Source: Rhodospirillales bacterium
Lineage (GTDB): Bacteria > Pseudomonadota > Alphaproteobacteria > Micavibrionales > Micavibrionaceae
Length of the DNA stretch: 64,000 nucleotides
Assembly: GCA_023898785.1 (NCBI GenBank)
Contig: CP060239.1
Span: 930,001-994,000, forward strand
Direction of reading: 5' to 3'
Shown: in pieces, positions 46,701 to 54,843 of the stretch
How positions within the stretch are numbered: position 1 is the stretch's first letter
Layout of the letters: each line of letters starts with the position of its first letter
Made by a program: the position numbers and the translations under genes
Notes under the pieces: generated by a model
What the model was told of the DNA's origin: nothing
The model's database searches: none
Seen by the model: the letters and a program-made list of their open reading frames with translations, nothing else

Positions 46701-47252
46701 ATCGCTATAGCCGGGCGGAAACAGATCAATGATGCCGCCTCGCATGGCGTATTCTCCCGCCTCGCGCACGGTTTGCGTGCGGGTATATCCATTCTGTGTG
46801 AGAAAATTTTGCAGCGCGGCTACATTTAGAGGGCTGCCTTTTTGCGCGGCAAAAGACGCACCGTCCAGTACATCCTTGGGCATAACCCTCTGCGTTACGG
46901 CATTGATGGTGGTCAAAACAATGCGAGGATAACGCTTGGATTCTTTCTCCCAGTTTAGCATCTGCGTCAGCGCTGTGACTCTTTTGACAACAATATCTGC
47001 ATTTGGCGACACACGGTCATAGGGCAAACAGTCCCAAGCAGGAAATTCGATTACATGCGCGTCGGGTGCGAAGAAAGCCAGAAGTTCTCCCAGGATAGCC
47101 ATGCGCGCATCGTCGAGTGCGATATGAACCAGCACTTTATCAGCAGGCATAATCTCACGCGCACGCGCGGCCAGCAACCTTGCATCCTGTCCTTCTACTG
47201 CGCCGTAAATGACGTTTTGAGAAACTTCAATATTTTCTGCGGTTTGAGCCAT
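43743..47252 (-). CDS. mfd: Transcription-repair coupling factor
   Basis: The 1169-residue protein is Mfd, which removes stalled RNA polymerase and recruits UvrA. It has the UvrB-like N-terminus, the RNA-polymerase-interacting domain (LVTHIDHGIGKFLQLE), helicase motifs (VCGDVGFGKTEVALRAA, VDEEQRFGVKQKERLK, LTATPIPRTLQMS, QIRGRIGRS) and the C-terminal TRCF domain. Length is standard. It is in the alphaproteobacterial neighbourhood with sdhE and recG. Confidence 0.97.
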   Translation of the reverse strand: MAQTAENIEVSQNVIYGAVEGQDARLLAARAREIMPADKVLVHIALDDARMAILGELLAFFAPDAHVIEFPAWDCLPYDRVSPNADIVVKRVTALTQMLNWEKESKRYPRIVLTTINAVTQRVMPKDVLDGASFAAQKGSPLNVAALQNFLTQNGYTRTQTVREAGEYAMRGGIIDLFPPGYSDPLRLDLFGDEIETIRSFDPLTQRTHTDVKSLQLRPVTEFFLNEESIDRFRSSYREAFGVVQGSDPLYESVSEGRRYNGMEHWLPLFYEGMSTVLDYAGQYEVILDHHARRAEGERLKQIRDFYQSRQTLKDAALKKKKKSKDISLSGAFYNPLPPERLYLGEIEWAATVADAQLLSPFGAPGQGHSPVKKARDFADIRALPDGDVIDELKTHIAGLANGERKILIACFSEGSKQRLQGLMEEDGIGPIKAVTNAEDFKKLKPRDIGFVILGLEHGFTSDDLAVLTEQDILGDRLAHKSNRRKKAENFLREVSSLDEGDLVTHIDHGIGKFLQLETLEAAGTLHDCLKIEYAGGDRLFVPVENIEVLSRFGADEGAVQLDKLGGAGWQARKARVKKDLMAMADGLLKIAAERQLRKTQPIEVSKELYHEFASRFPYAETDDQERAINDVLESLAGSHPMDRLVCGDVGFGKTEVALRAAYVAAMDGFQVAIVAPTTLLARQHYLNFTKRFASTNLRIKQLSRLVSTKEANTIKDGLTDGSVNIVIGTHALFGKGIKFSNLGLLVVDEEQRFGVKQKERLKELKNNVHVLTLTATPIPRTLQMSLTGVKEMSLITTPPVDRLAVRTFVMPTDTHVIREALLREHYRGGQSFYVCPRIADMDELEDMLKDLVPEVKIITAHGQMSPTELEDRMSAFYEGRYEVLLATNIIESGIDIPRANTLVIHRADMFGLAQLYQIRGRIGRSKMRAYAYLTYPANAPLNPQAQKRLEVMETLDTLGSGFQLASHDMDIRGAGNLLGDQQSGHIKEVGVELYQQMLEEAVAIAREGVSLDNMPAQDEGWSPTINLGASVLIPETYVPDLGVRMSLYRRLTDLLESQDIEAFAAELIDRFGDLPEEVQNLLDIVAIKQLCKKAGVSSVEAGPKGAVIGFHNNTPPNIEGLMHWMTSKGGALKMRPDHKLVAIRQWDSVARRVKGVQNLMKELMEITA

Positions 47253-47337
47253 AAATCCCTTATAAAGCCATTGTGCTGCCGGGTTTTTATATATAGGAAT
47301 AACGAAGACTTAAAGAGAGAATTAAGGATTAGTTTTT

Positions 47338-48618
47338 ATGACGCAGCCAACCGCAACCAATGAAAATGAAAAGCCCGACGGTGCATTGCTAAAAACAGCG
47401 GTGCATGAACACAAAGCTATCAGCAAACGTGGTTTTTTAGAGCGGTTGTTTACGCTTTCGTTTCGCGGATTTGTCTATCCGCAGATCTGGGAAGATCCGG
47501 AAGTTGATCTTGCGGCGCTGAAGCTTGATAAAACCAGCCGGGTTATGACGATTGCTTCGGGCGGATGTAATGTGATGAATTACCTGACCGAAAGCCCGGA
47601 CAAGGTCAAGGTTATAGACCTTAACCCGGCGCATGTGGCGTTGACCCGGCTTAAGATCGCCGCGATTAAGCATCTGCCGGATTATGAAAGTTTCTTTGCG
47701 TTTTTTGGGCACGCTGATGAAAAACGTAATATTGAAAATTACGATACATACATTGCGCCGCATCTGGATGCTTTTTCCAAGAAATACTGGGAAGGGTGGA
47801 GTCCATTGCGAGGTCGGCGTATCAATTACTTTACCAAAAATTTGTACCAGTTTGGATTGCTGGGGCGGTTTATTTCGCTCGTGCATATTCTGGCAAAAAT
47901 TTACGGGCAGGATCCACGGGAGATTTTAGAAGCCAAGACACAAAAGGAACAGGGTGAAATTTTTGACCGCACTTTGGGGCCGATCTTTGAGAAGAAGTTC
48001 GTGCGCTTTATTTGTAATATGCCTCCTGCCCTGTATGGTCTTGGCATTCCCCCGTCACAGTTCGATGACCTGAAAGGTGAGGCCGACATGGCCGATGTCC
48101 TGAAAGCGAGATTGCGCCGTCTGGCCGTGGATTTTCCAATTGAGGATAATTATTTCGCCTGGCAAGCCTTTGGGCGGGGCTATGATCGTGCGTATAAAAA
48201 GGCTGTGCCGCGCTATTTGAAAGAGGAATATTACGAAACACTGAAAGCCAACGTGGATAAAGTTGAGGTTCACCACACAACAATTACCGGGTTTTTGCAA
48301 TCACAGCCGGCAAGCAGTCTGGATTGTTACGTCTTTCTGGATGCACAAGACTGGATGAATGATAAGGCCCTGAACGTTCTGTGGAGTGAGGTTGTTCGCA
48401 CGGCGTGTCCAGGCGGGCGCATTATCTTCCGCACTGCCGGGGACGAAAGCCCGCTCACCAACGCGCTTTCAAAAGACATTTTGGAAAAATTTGATTATGA
48501 CCCGACACTCTCTGCCGAAGCCGTGAAGAAAGACCGCTCGTCGATTTATGGCGGGTTTCATGTCTATACTTTTAAGGCTGGAAAAGAAGCTGCAGCAAAA
48601 AAGAAAAAAGCGGCATAG
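47338..48618 (+). CDS. btaA: BtaA: diacylglycerol 3-amino-3-carboxypropyl transferase
   Basis: The 426-residue protein is the DUF3419/BtaA family. It transfers the aminocarboxypropyl group of S-adenosylmethionine to diacylglycerol, the first step to the betaine lipid DGTS. The opening segment LSFRGFVYPQIWEDPEVDLAAL near residue 40 and the S-adenosylmethionine loop TIASGGCNVMNYL are seen. A Lys-rich tail (KEAAAKKKKAA) ends it. BtaB follows after three bases. DGTS can replace phospholipids under phosphate limitation. Confidence 0.92.
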   Translation: MTQPTATNENEKPDGALLKTAVHEHKAISKRGFLERLFTLSFRGFVYPQIWEDPEVDLAALKLDKTSRVMTIASGGCNVMNYLTESPDKVKVIDLNPAHVALTRLKIAAIKHLPDYESFFAFFGHADEKRNIENYDTYIAPHLDAFSKKYWEGWSPLRGRRINYFTKNLYQFGLLGRFISLVHILAKIYGQDPREILEAKTQKEQGEIFDRTLGPIFEKKFVRFICNMPPALYGLGIPPSQFDDLKGEADMADVLKARLRRLAVDFPIEDNYFAWQAFGRGYDRAYKKAVPRYLKEEYYETLKANVDKVEVHHTTITGFLQSQPASSLDCYVFLDAQDWMNDKALNVLWSEVVRTACPGGRIIFRTAGDESPLTNALSKDILEKFDYDPTLSAEAVKKDRSSIYGGFHVYTFKAGKEAAAKKKKAA

Positions 48619-48621
48619 GAC

Positions 48622-49278
48622 ATGAGTGAAGAGGCAGACACAAAAGACGAAATGAACCGCATGTATCGCTGGACGCGTCACGTTTACGATGCGAGCCGGA
48701 AATATTTCCTGCTGGGCCGCGACCAGTTGATCAATACATTGCGTCTGAAAGACGGCGAGCATGTTTGTGAAGTAGGATGCGGAACAGCGCGCAACCTGAT
48801 CAAAATGGCAAGGCGTTATCCGAAAACACATTTTTATGGTCTGGATGCTTCAGATGAAATGCTCAAAACCGCACGCGGATCTTTGAAATTTTCGGGGCTG
48901 AGTGAACGCGTTCATGTCAAACAAAGTTTTGCGCAGAATTTTGATCCTCAAGAGTTATTTAATCTTAGCGCTCCGCTGGATAAAATCTTGTTTTCCTACG
49001 CGCTTTCTATTATTCCGCCATGGCAGGACTCTATCGATCATGCGGTGCAACTGCTGGCGACGGGCGGTGAAATCCATATTGTTGATTTTGGCGATATGAA
49101 GGACCAGCCCGCGTGGTTTAAAAAAATAATATTCTGGTGGATTTCCCTGTTCCATGTCTATCACAAGCCTGAAATTTTAGAGCATTTGCAAGATCTTGTC
49201 CGCAACGGCCAGGGCACGCTCAACATTACCCATCTGTATAACGGTTATGCGTATCTGGCGGTATTTAAGAAAACCTAA
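48622..49278 (+). CDS. btaB: BtaB: betaine-lipid N-methyltransferase
   Basis: The 218-residue protein is a class I S-adenosylmethionine methyltransferase with motif I VCEVGCGTARNLIKMA near residue 48 and FYGLDASDEML. Placed directly after btaA, it most likely carries out the three N-methylations that finish DGTS. Its stop overlaps the convergent sdhE gene by four bases. Confidence 0.9.
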   Translation: MSEEADTKDEMNRMYRWTRHVYDASRKYFLLGRDQLINTLRLKDGEHVCEVGCGTARNLIKMARRYPKTHFYGLDASDEMLKTARGSLKFSGLSERVHVKQSFAQNFDPQELFNLSAPLDKILFSYALSIIPPWQDSIDHAVQLLATGGEIHIVDFGDMKDQPAWFKKIIFWWISLFHVYHKPEILEHLQDLVRNGQGTLNITHLYNGYAYLAVFKKT

Positions 49279-49538
49279 GCGTAGCGGTGTTTCATTAATC
49301 GTTTGAATACGGGATTCATAATATTAGCGGGGGCTTCGTTCTTACCGGTGATCCAATTATAAAGATCGGGATCGTTTTCTTTTAGGATTTCATCGTATTG
49401 TGACAGCTCATCTTCGCTGAAATCCGGGACATATTTGCGGGCGAAGGAGCCGAGCAAGAGGTCCATCTCCTTCGTCCCGCGATGTTCGGAACGAAAGATC
49501 AGGCGCTTGCGTTTATTTTCAAGCGATTCTACTGTCAT
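49275..49538 (-). CDS. sdhE: FAD assembly factor SdhE
   Basis: The 87-residue protein is SdhE, which helps attach FAD to succinate dehydrogenase. The conserved RGTKE (RGxxE) motif near residue 20 and the DLLLGSFA segment are present, as is YDEILKENDPDLYNWI. The start at 49538 (MTVESLENKRKRL) matches the family; an open frame extends further upstream. recG, sdhE and mfd are commonly neighbours in alphaproteobacteria, here separated by inserted genes. Confidence 0.92.
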   Translation of the reverse strand: MTVESLENKRKRLIFRSEHRGTKEMDLLLGSFARKYVPDFSEDELSQYDEILKENDPDLYNWITGKNEAPANIMNPVFKRLMKHRYA

Positions 49539-49569
49539 AAAAGCGAGTTTAATAAGGAAAGGCGCGTAA

Positions 49570-50160
49570 ATGAAAGCTTTTTTAAAGGAAAATATGGTTT
49601 TGGCGGCGGGTATCGCCCTGCCGTTATTGTTGGCCTTGATCTTTTTCGGCGCGACGCAGATGGGCAAGGCTACCATAGATCCGCCGCGCTACAGCGTTAT
49701 TTTCGCGGCGGACTACTATCACAACAATAATAACTATCCCTACAACCTGGTAATCGAAAAAGATCAGTTGCGCTTTGTGTATATCCCTCCTGAAGAAAAG
49801 GATTCCTATCACAACTGGCAAAAACCCCGGCTGTTTGTTTACAACCCGGTTAAAAATGAAAGCCATGAGGTTGCATTGCCCAACATTAAGGATAAGAAAA
49901 AGAAAATCGACGAGGTCATTGAAGACATTCACGCTCAAAAACTCTCTTCCCTGAAGGAAAGTCCTGACGGTTTCGTTTTTGATCATGATTACCGCGGCGG
50001 CGGTAATTTAATGACAGAGCTTTTTGGCGGAGGTTACCGCTCACGCTCTCGTCATGTTTTAAGAAAAGCCTCTTACAGCGTCCCTGTACCGAAGTCAGAG
50101 CGTTATAACTCGGAGTTTATTGGCTGGATTATCGAGCCGGCGGAGACTGCTGATGACTAG
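49570..50160 (+). CDS. Hypothetical membrane-anchored protein
   Basis: The 196-residue protein has one N-terminal membrane segment (VLAAGIALPLLLALIFFG near residue 10) and a soluble part likely in the periplasm. It is not a clear member of the GDYxxLxY family, although that family also pairs with DUF2157 genes. The soluble part has YYHNNNNYPYNLVIEKDQL and a glycine-rich loop (RGGGNLMTELFGGGYRSRSR). It overlaps the next gene by eight bases. Confidence 0.75.
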   Translation: MKAFLKENMVLAAGIALPLLLALIFFGATQMGKATIDPPRYSVIFAADYYHNNNNYPYNLVIEKDQLRFVYIPPEEKDSYHNWQKPRLFVYNPVKNESHEVALPNIKDKKKKIDEVIEDIHAQKLSSLKESPDGFVFDHDYRGGGNLMTELFGGGYRSRSRHVLRKASYSVPVPKSERYNSEFIGWIIEPAETADD

Positions 50161-51100
50161 TGACGCGATGAGCAAAAAAGACGCGCTGGAGCAAATCGTA
50201 GCTTTGGCGCGGGCGCATGATATTACGCTGGATGAAATCGGTGCACATCTGACCAAGGGGGCGTTGAAAGACAAAAGCGGCGGCTGGTTGAGCCGGGTTT
50301 TGGGCTATCTGGGCGCGGCGTTTATTTTTGGCGGGCTGGCGCTGTTTATCACGATGATCTGGGACGATCTGAACAGCCCGGCGCGGGTGATTATTACCTA
50401 TGGGCCGGGGATTGTTGCCTTTATCCTCGGCATTATGGTTTTGAAAGATGAGCGCTATGAAAAGGCCTCGACGCCGTTATTTCTGAAAAGCGCAGTGTTG
50501 CTGCCTACGGGTATGTTTGTTTTCCTGCATGAATATGCCGATGGCGACGATGCACAATTGGCGGCCATGATTGTCTTTGGAATTTTATCTTTACAATTCC
50601 TGTTGCCGTTTTTCAAACTTCAGCGTACAAGCCTGCTGTTTTTTGCGTTTCTGTTCTGGAATTCATCAGTCGGCATTTTGATGGAGCGCGCCGAGGTCCC
50701 CGGCGAGTTGATCGGCATTGGGTTGGGAGTCTCGATTATGGCGGTGGCCTGGACAATTGATCGTACGCAGTACCGCGCCATTGCTCCTTTTTATTACTTT
50801 TTAGGGAGCGTCGGTTTGCTGTGGTCGGTGTTTGATGCTGTTGAGGGTATACCCGTCATTGATATTCTCTATTTACCGCTTACCATATTTTTGATGCTGG
50901 TCAGCACGCGAATGCATAGCCGGACTTTGCTTCTGGTTTCAACTTTCGCTTTGCTGGGCTTTTTGGGATATTACACCGATGAATATTTCGCCGATGTGAC
51001 GGGTTGGCCGATTGCGTTGATGCTGATGGGCTTTATGCTGATCGGGGTGAGCGCCTACGCGGTGAAGCTGGGGCGGCAAATCGGTAAAAAGCCCCTTTAA
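50153..51100 (+). CDS. DUF2157 membrane protein
   Basis: The 315-residue protein begins with a soluble segment (LARAHDITLDEIGAHL) and then has about ten membrane segments (first YLGAAFIFGGLALFITMIW). This is the architecture of the DUF2157 family, of unknown function. The ATG at 50153 overlaps the previous stop. It probably acts with the preceding anchored protein. Confidence 0.82.
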   Translation: MTSDAMSKKDALEQIVALARAHDITLDEIGAHLTKGALKDKSGGWLSRVLGYLGAAFIFGGLALFITMIWDDLNSPARVIITYGPGIVAFILGIMVLKDERYEKASTPLFLKSAVLLPTGMFVFLHEYADGDDAQLAAMIVFGILSLQFLLPFFKLQRTSLLFFAFLFWNSSVGILMERAEVPGELIGIGLGVSIMAVAWTIDRTQYRAIAPFYYFLGSVGLLWSVFDAVEGIPVIDILYLPLTIFLMLVSTRMHSRTLLLVSTFALLGFLGYYTDEYFADVTGWPIALMLMGFMLIGVSAYAVKLGRQIGKKPL

Positions 51101-51133
51101 GCCGCGCGACATATCGCGTAAGACTTAAAGACC

Positions 51134-53227
51134 ATGTCCCGACCGTTTGAACTTGATGCGCTGTTTCGAAGCCTGACCGCCTTGCCCGGTGTAGGGCCTC
51201 GCAATGCCAAGCTGTTTGAAAAGCTCTGTGGCGGGCCGAAGGTACTCGATTTGCTCTGGCATTTTCCGGTGGATTTCATCGACCGGCGGTTTTCTCCGGC
51301 CATTGCCGAAGCGCCGGAGGGGCGCGTGGCGACGATGGAAGTTACGGTGACAAACCATATCCCTAATGCACGGCGCAACCAGCCCTATCGCGTTAAGGTG
51401 CGTGATGAAAGCGGCGTTATGACGCTGACCTTTTTCCATGCCCGTAAAGACTGGATTGAAAAACAGCTCACTGAGCGGGAAAATGTGATTGTCAGCGGCA
51501 AAATCGAATATTATCAGGGCAACCCGCAAATGGTGCATCCGGATATTGCAGCGGTGGAGGAACGCACCAGTCTGGAAACTGTCGAGCCGATTTACCCTTT
51601 AACAGCGGGACTGACGAATAAGGTTGTGCGCAAGGCTATGACGGGCGCACTTGGGTTTGTTTCTAAATTGCCGGAATGGCTTGAGCCGGAATATAAGAAA
51701 CGCCAGAAATGGGACGATTGGGACGTAGCGTTGGCAAGCGCCCATGAGCCGGAAAATATGCAAGCATTGTTATCCGAGCATCCGGCGCGGGCGCGACTGG
51801 CTTATGACGAATTGCTCGCCAATCAATTGACATTGGCTTTGGTGCGTCATCGTCAAAAACGAATTGGCGGGCGGGTTTATAAGTGCAACAGCGTTTTGCG
51901 TGGTAAGTTGTTGGAAGCCCTGCCCTTTGCACTGACCAGAGCACAAAAGCGGGCCTTGACCGAGATTGATAAAGATATGCATGCGCCAACGCGGATGCTA
52001 CGCCTGTTGCAGGGCGATGTGGGCAGTGGGAAAACGGTGGTGGCGGCGATGGCAATGCTTTCGGCTGTAGAAACTGGCGCGCAGGCTGCTATAATGGCTC
52101 CGACTGAAATTTTGGCACGCCAACATGCGGAAAGTTTAAAACCATTGCTGGAAGCTTGCGGTGCACGATTCGTGATTTTAACAGGCCGGGACAAGGGTAA
52201 GACGCGCGAGGTTTTACTGGAGCAAATCGCGAACGGCCCGGAAAAAAATGGCGCGCAGATTGTCATCGGTACGCATGCTCTTTTTCAGGAAGGTGTTGAG
52301 TTTGCTGATTTGGGCCTTGCCGTAATTGACGAGCAGCACCGCTTTGGTGTGCATCAGCGTTTGATGCTGACAGCCAAGGGACGCGGCACCGATGTTCTGG
52401 TGATGACAGCGACGCCGATCCCACGAACACTGACTATGACAGCCTATGGCGATATGGATGTCAGCCGTCTGGATGAAAAGCCGCCGGGACGCAAACCGGT
52501 GGAAACACTATTGATCCCCAATGACAAGCTGGAGGATATGATTGAGGGCCTCGCACGAAAGATCAAGGACGGAGCGCGAGTGTATTGGGTGTGCCCGCTG
52601 GTTGAGGAATCCGAAGTGCTTGATCTGGCCGCGGCGGAAGAACGGTTTGATATTTTGCGTTATCGTTTCGGCAAGGTCGGCCTTGTCCACGGGCGGATGA
52701 AGGCGCAGGACAAAGACGAGGTGATGCAGCGCTTTGCCGCCGGAGAGCTGGATATCTTGGTAGCCACAACGGTGATTGAGGTCGGGGTCAATGTGCCGGA
52801 AGCAACCATCATGGTGATTGAGCATGCCGAGCGGTTCGGGCTGTCGCAACTTCACCAGTTGCGCGGACGCGTGGGCCGTGGGAGGGATCAGAGCTATTGC
52901 TTTTTGGTATATGCCGGACCACTGGGGGAAACCGCGAAAGAGCGTTTGTCGATTATGCGTCAGACCGAGGACGGGTTTTTAATCGCCGAAAAGGATCTGG
53001 AATTGCGTGGCGCGGGTGATATTCTGGGGGTTAAGCAAAGTGGACTGCCCGTCTTCAGGCTGGCGAATTTATCAGTGCACGGGGAATTGCTGGCGGCGGC
53101 GCGCGATGATGCGCAATTAATTATGGAGCGTGACCCTGAGTTGGAAAGCGAACGCGGGAAAGCGCTGAAAACCCTGCTCTATCTATTCGAGCGCGATCAG
53201 GCAATACAATATTTACGGTCAGGCTGA
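51134..53227 (+). CDS. recG: ATP-dependent DNA helicase RecG
   Basis: The 697-residue protein is RecG, which regresses stalled forks and acts on branched DNA. The N-terminal wedge domain with OB fold (VATMEVTVTNHIPNARRNQPY) is followed by helicase motifs LLQGDVGSGKTVVA, VIDEQHRFGVHQR, MTATPIPRTLTM and QLRGRVGRG. Length is normal. Its 3' end overlaps cysE by nine bases. Confidence 0.97.
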   Translation: MSRPFELDALFRSLTALPGVGPRNAKLFEKLCGGPKVLDLLWHFPVDFIDRRFSPAIAEAPEGRVATMEVTVTNHIPNARRNQPYRVKVRDESGVMTLTFFHARKDWIEKQLTERENVIVSGKIEYYQGNPQMVHPDIAAVEERTSLETVEPIYPLTAGLTNKVVRKAMTGALGFVSKLPEWLEPEYKKRQKWDDWDVALASAHEPENMQALLSEHPARARLAYDELLANQLTLALVRHRQKRIGGRVYKCNSVLRGKLLEALPFALTRAQKRALTEIDKDMHAPTRMLRLLQGDVGSGKTVVAAMAMLSAVETGAQAAIMAPTEILARQHAESLKPLLEACGARFVILTGRDKGKTREVLLEQIANGPEKNGAQIVIGTHALFQEGVEFADLGLAVIDEQHRFGVHQRLMLTAKGRGTDVLVMTATPIPRTLTMTAYGDMDVSRLDEKPPGRKPVETLLIPNDKLEDMIEGLARKIKDGARVYWVCPLVEESEVLDLAAAEERFDILRYRFGKVGLVHGRMKAQDKDEVMQRFAAGELDILVATTVIEVGVNVPEATIMVIEHAERFGLSQLHQLRGRVGRGRDQSYCFLVYAGPLGETAKERLSIMRQTEDGFLIAEKDLELRGAGDILGVKQSGLPVFRLANLSVHGELLAAARDDAQLIMERDPELESERGKALKTLLYLFERDQAIQYLRSG

Positions 53228-53923
53228 TTTCTTTGCCGTTGGCTTCTTTTGAGCGGCTGGTTTCTTTTTCGGCTTAGTGGCCGGAGACGGGACTTCGATG
53301 TTCAGCTCGCGCTTGATATGCCCCATTTCCTTGACGATGCAATCGATGGTGAAAGTGACTTCTTCCATTTCCTCGCGGGACGGCATCCCGTAACCACGAG
53401 CCACTTCATCGCCGCCGATGACGCGAGCCGGAATACCCAGTGCGGTCTTGCCTTCGGGGATGTCATTGGTCACAACAGAGTTCGAGCCGACCTTCGCATG
53501 TTTGCCAACCGTGATATCGCCGAGCACTTGCGCACCGGCACCGATCATCGCGCCATCTTCAATCGTAGGGTGGCGTTTTTCGCCGCGTTGGTCTGAACGC
53601 CCGACCCCGCCGAGGGTCACGCCGTGATAAATAGTAACGTCATCGCCAATGATGGCGGTCTGGCCGATCACCACGCCGGTGCCGTGATCGATGAACAGAC
53701 GCTTGCCGATTTTGGCTTCCGGGTGAATTTCGATGCCGGTCAGAATGCGTCCGATATTGGCTATAAAGCGTGCCAACGCGCGCAGCCCCAGCCTCCATAT
53801 GGCGTTATTGAGACGATGAAACAGCAAAGCATGAAAACCGTTATAGCCGAATACGACCTCCAAAAAAGTTGGCGCGGCCGGGTCGCGGGACTGAATGGAT
53901 TTTATATCTTCAACTAAACTCAT
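53219..53923 (-). CDS. cysE: Serine O-acetyltransferase
   Basis: The 234-residue enzyme makes O-acetylserine for cysteine synthesis. The left-handed helix repeats are visible (IGKRLFIDHGTGVVIGQTAIIGDD, GAMIGAGAQVLGDITVGKHAKVGSNSVV in outline), with the catalytic His in IDHGTG and in YHGVTLGG. The N-terminal helical domain is short, as in the SrpH/EpsC type. A Lys/Ala/Pro-rich tail (KKKPAAQKKPTAKKSA) is unusual for the enzyme. Confidence 0.92.
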   Translation of the reverse strand: MSLVEDIKSIQSRDPAAPTFLEVVFGYNGFHALLFHRLNNAIWRLGLRALARFIANIGRILTGIEIHPEAKIGKRLFIDHGTGVVIGQTAIIGDDVTIYHGVTLGGVGRSDQRGEKRHPTIEDGAMIGAGAQVLGDITVGKHAKVGSNSVVTNDIPEGKTALGIPARVIGGDEVARGYGMPSREEMEEVTFTIDCIVKEMGHIKRELNIEVPSPATKPKKKPAAQKKPTAKKSA

Positions 53924-53938
53924 AGGGCGTCATTATCC

Positions 53939-54619
53939 TTACTTGGAATTTCCACCTCTATCCGGCGGCGTGATAATACCTGCAGAAACCACCAGCTTGA
54001 CAGCCTCTTCGACCGTCATACTGAGATAAACCAGTTCTTTTTTCGGGACAAACAGCAAATAGCCGGAAGTCGGGTTGGGGGTCGTGGGCACAAAAACGTT
54101 GATCGTTTCCTCATCAGTAACGCGTTGGACTTCACCTTTACTCACCCCGGTTACAAAACCGATGGACCAAACGCCTTTACGTGGATATTCCAGCATCACA
54201 GCTTCGCGAAAGGCGCTCGACTGACTGGCCATGATGGTTTCGAAAATCTGTTTAATCGCGCCATAGACTGTGCGGATCACAGGCATACGATCAAGGATGT
54301 ATTCATAGACACGAATAATCAGGAGACCAAGAAAGTTGGTCGCGAACCAGCCAATGACAATAAAAAATGTTAGCGCGACAATAAGTCCAAGGCCAGGAAT
54401 TGCGGTTTCGCCATAAAAACCTTCATACCATTCTTTTGGAATGATCCGGGAAACCTTGTCGTCTATGAAAGTCAGAAACACATAGGTGAGGTAAATGGTG
54501 ATTGTAATTGGCGCGGTAACGACAATCCCCGTTAGCAGGTAACGCCGGATGCGCCCTGCCAAGCTGGTTTTGGCCATCCCATGCTCTTCGCGATGTTCAT
54601 TGGGGGTGTTTTCGTTCAT
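53939..54619 (-). CDS. DUF502 membrane protein
   Basis: The 226-residue protein has two membrane segments (YLLTGIVVTAPITITIYLTYVF near 24 and the segment around LIVALTFFIVIGWFATNFL near 80) and a cytoplasmic or periplasmic beta-rich domain with VRTVYGAIKQ and FVPTTPNPTSGYLLFVP, hallmarks of DUF502. The function is unknown; members in plants affect trafficking. The start at 54619 is a choice among several ATGs. Its neighbourhood with recG is conserved in alphaproteobacteria. Confidence 0.88.
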   Translation of the reverse strand: MNENTPNEHREEHGMAKTSLAGRIRRYLLTGIVVTAPITITIYLTYVFLTFIDDKVSRIIPKEWYEGFYGETAIPGLGLIVALTFFIVIGWFATNFLGLLIIRVYEYILDRMPVIRTVYGAIKQIFETIMASQSSAFREAVMLEYPRKGVWSIGFVTGVSKGEVQRVTDEETINVFVPTTPNPTSGYLLFVPKKELVYLSMTVEEAVKLVVSAGIITPPDRGGNSK

Positions 54620-54843
54620 GACGCGCATCATGCCGCGCCCTACAGTGAAAATCAATGGGGAAAGTAAGAGAATGCGATGACGCTTCCTTTGTCTATTATA
54701 TCAGTGGATTATAGGAACAGAACAAGGATTTAGGCAGTAGACTTGAAAATAGTTTTTATTGTACACTGTGCTGTCGGTATTATATTCACGAGAACACCTA
54801 TTAGTTCTCATATTCTCAGGTAGCCTTAAGATACGAGCATAAA

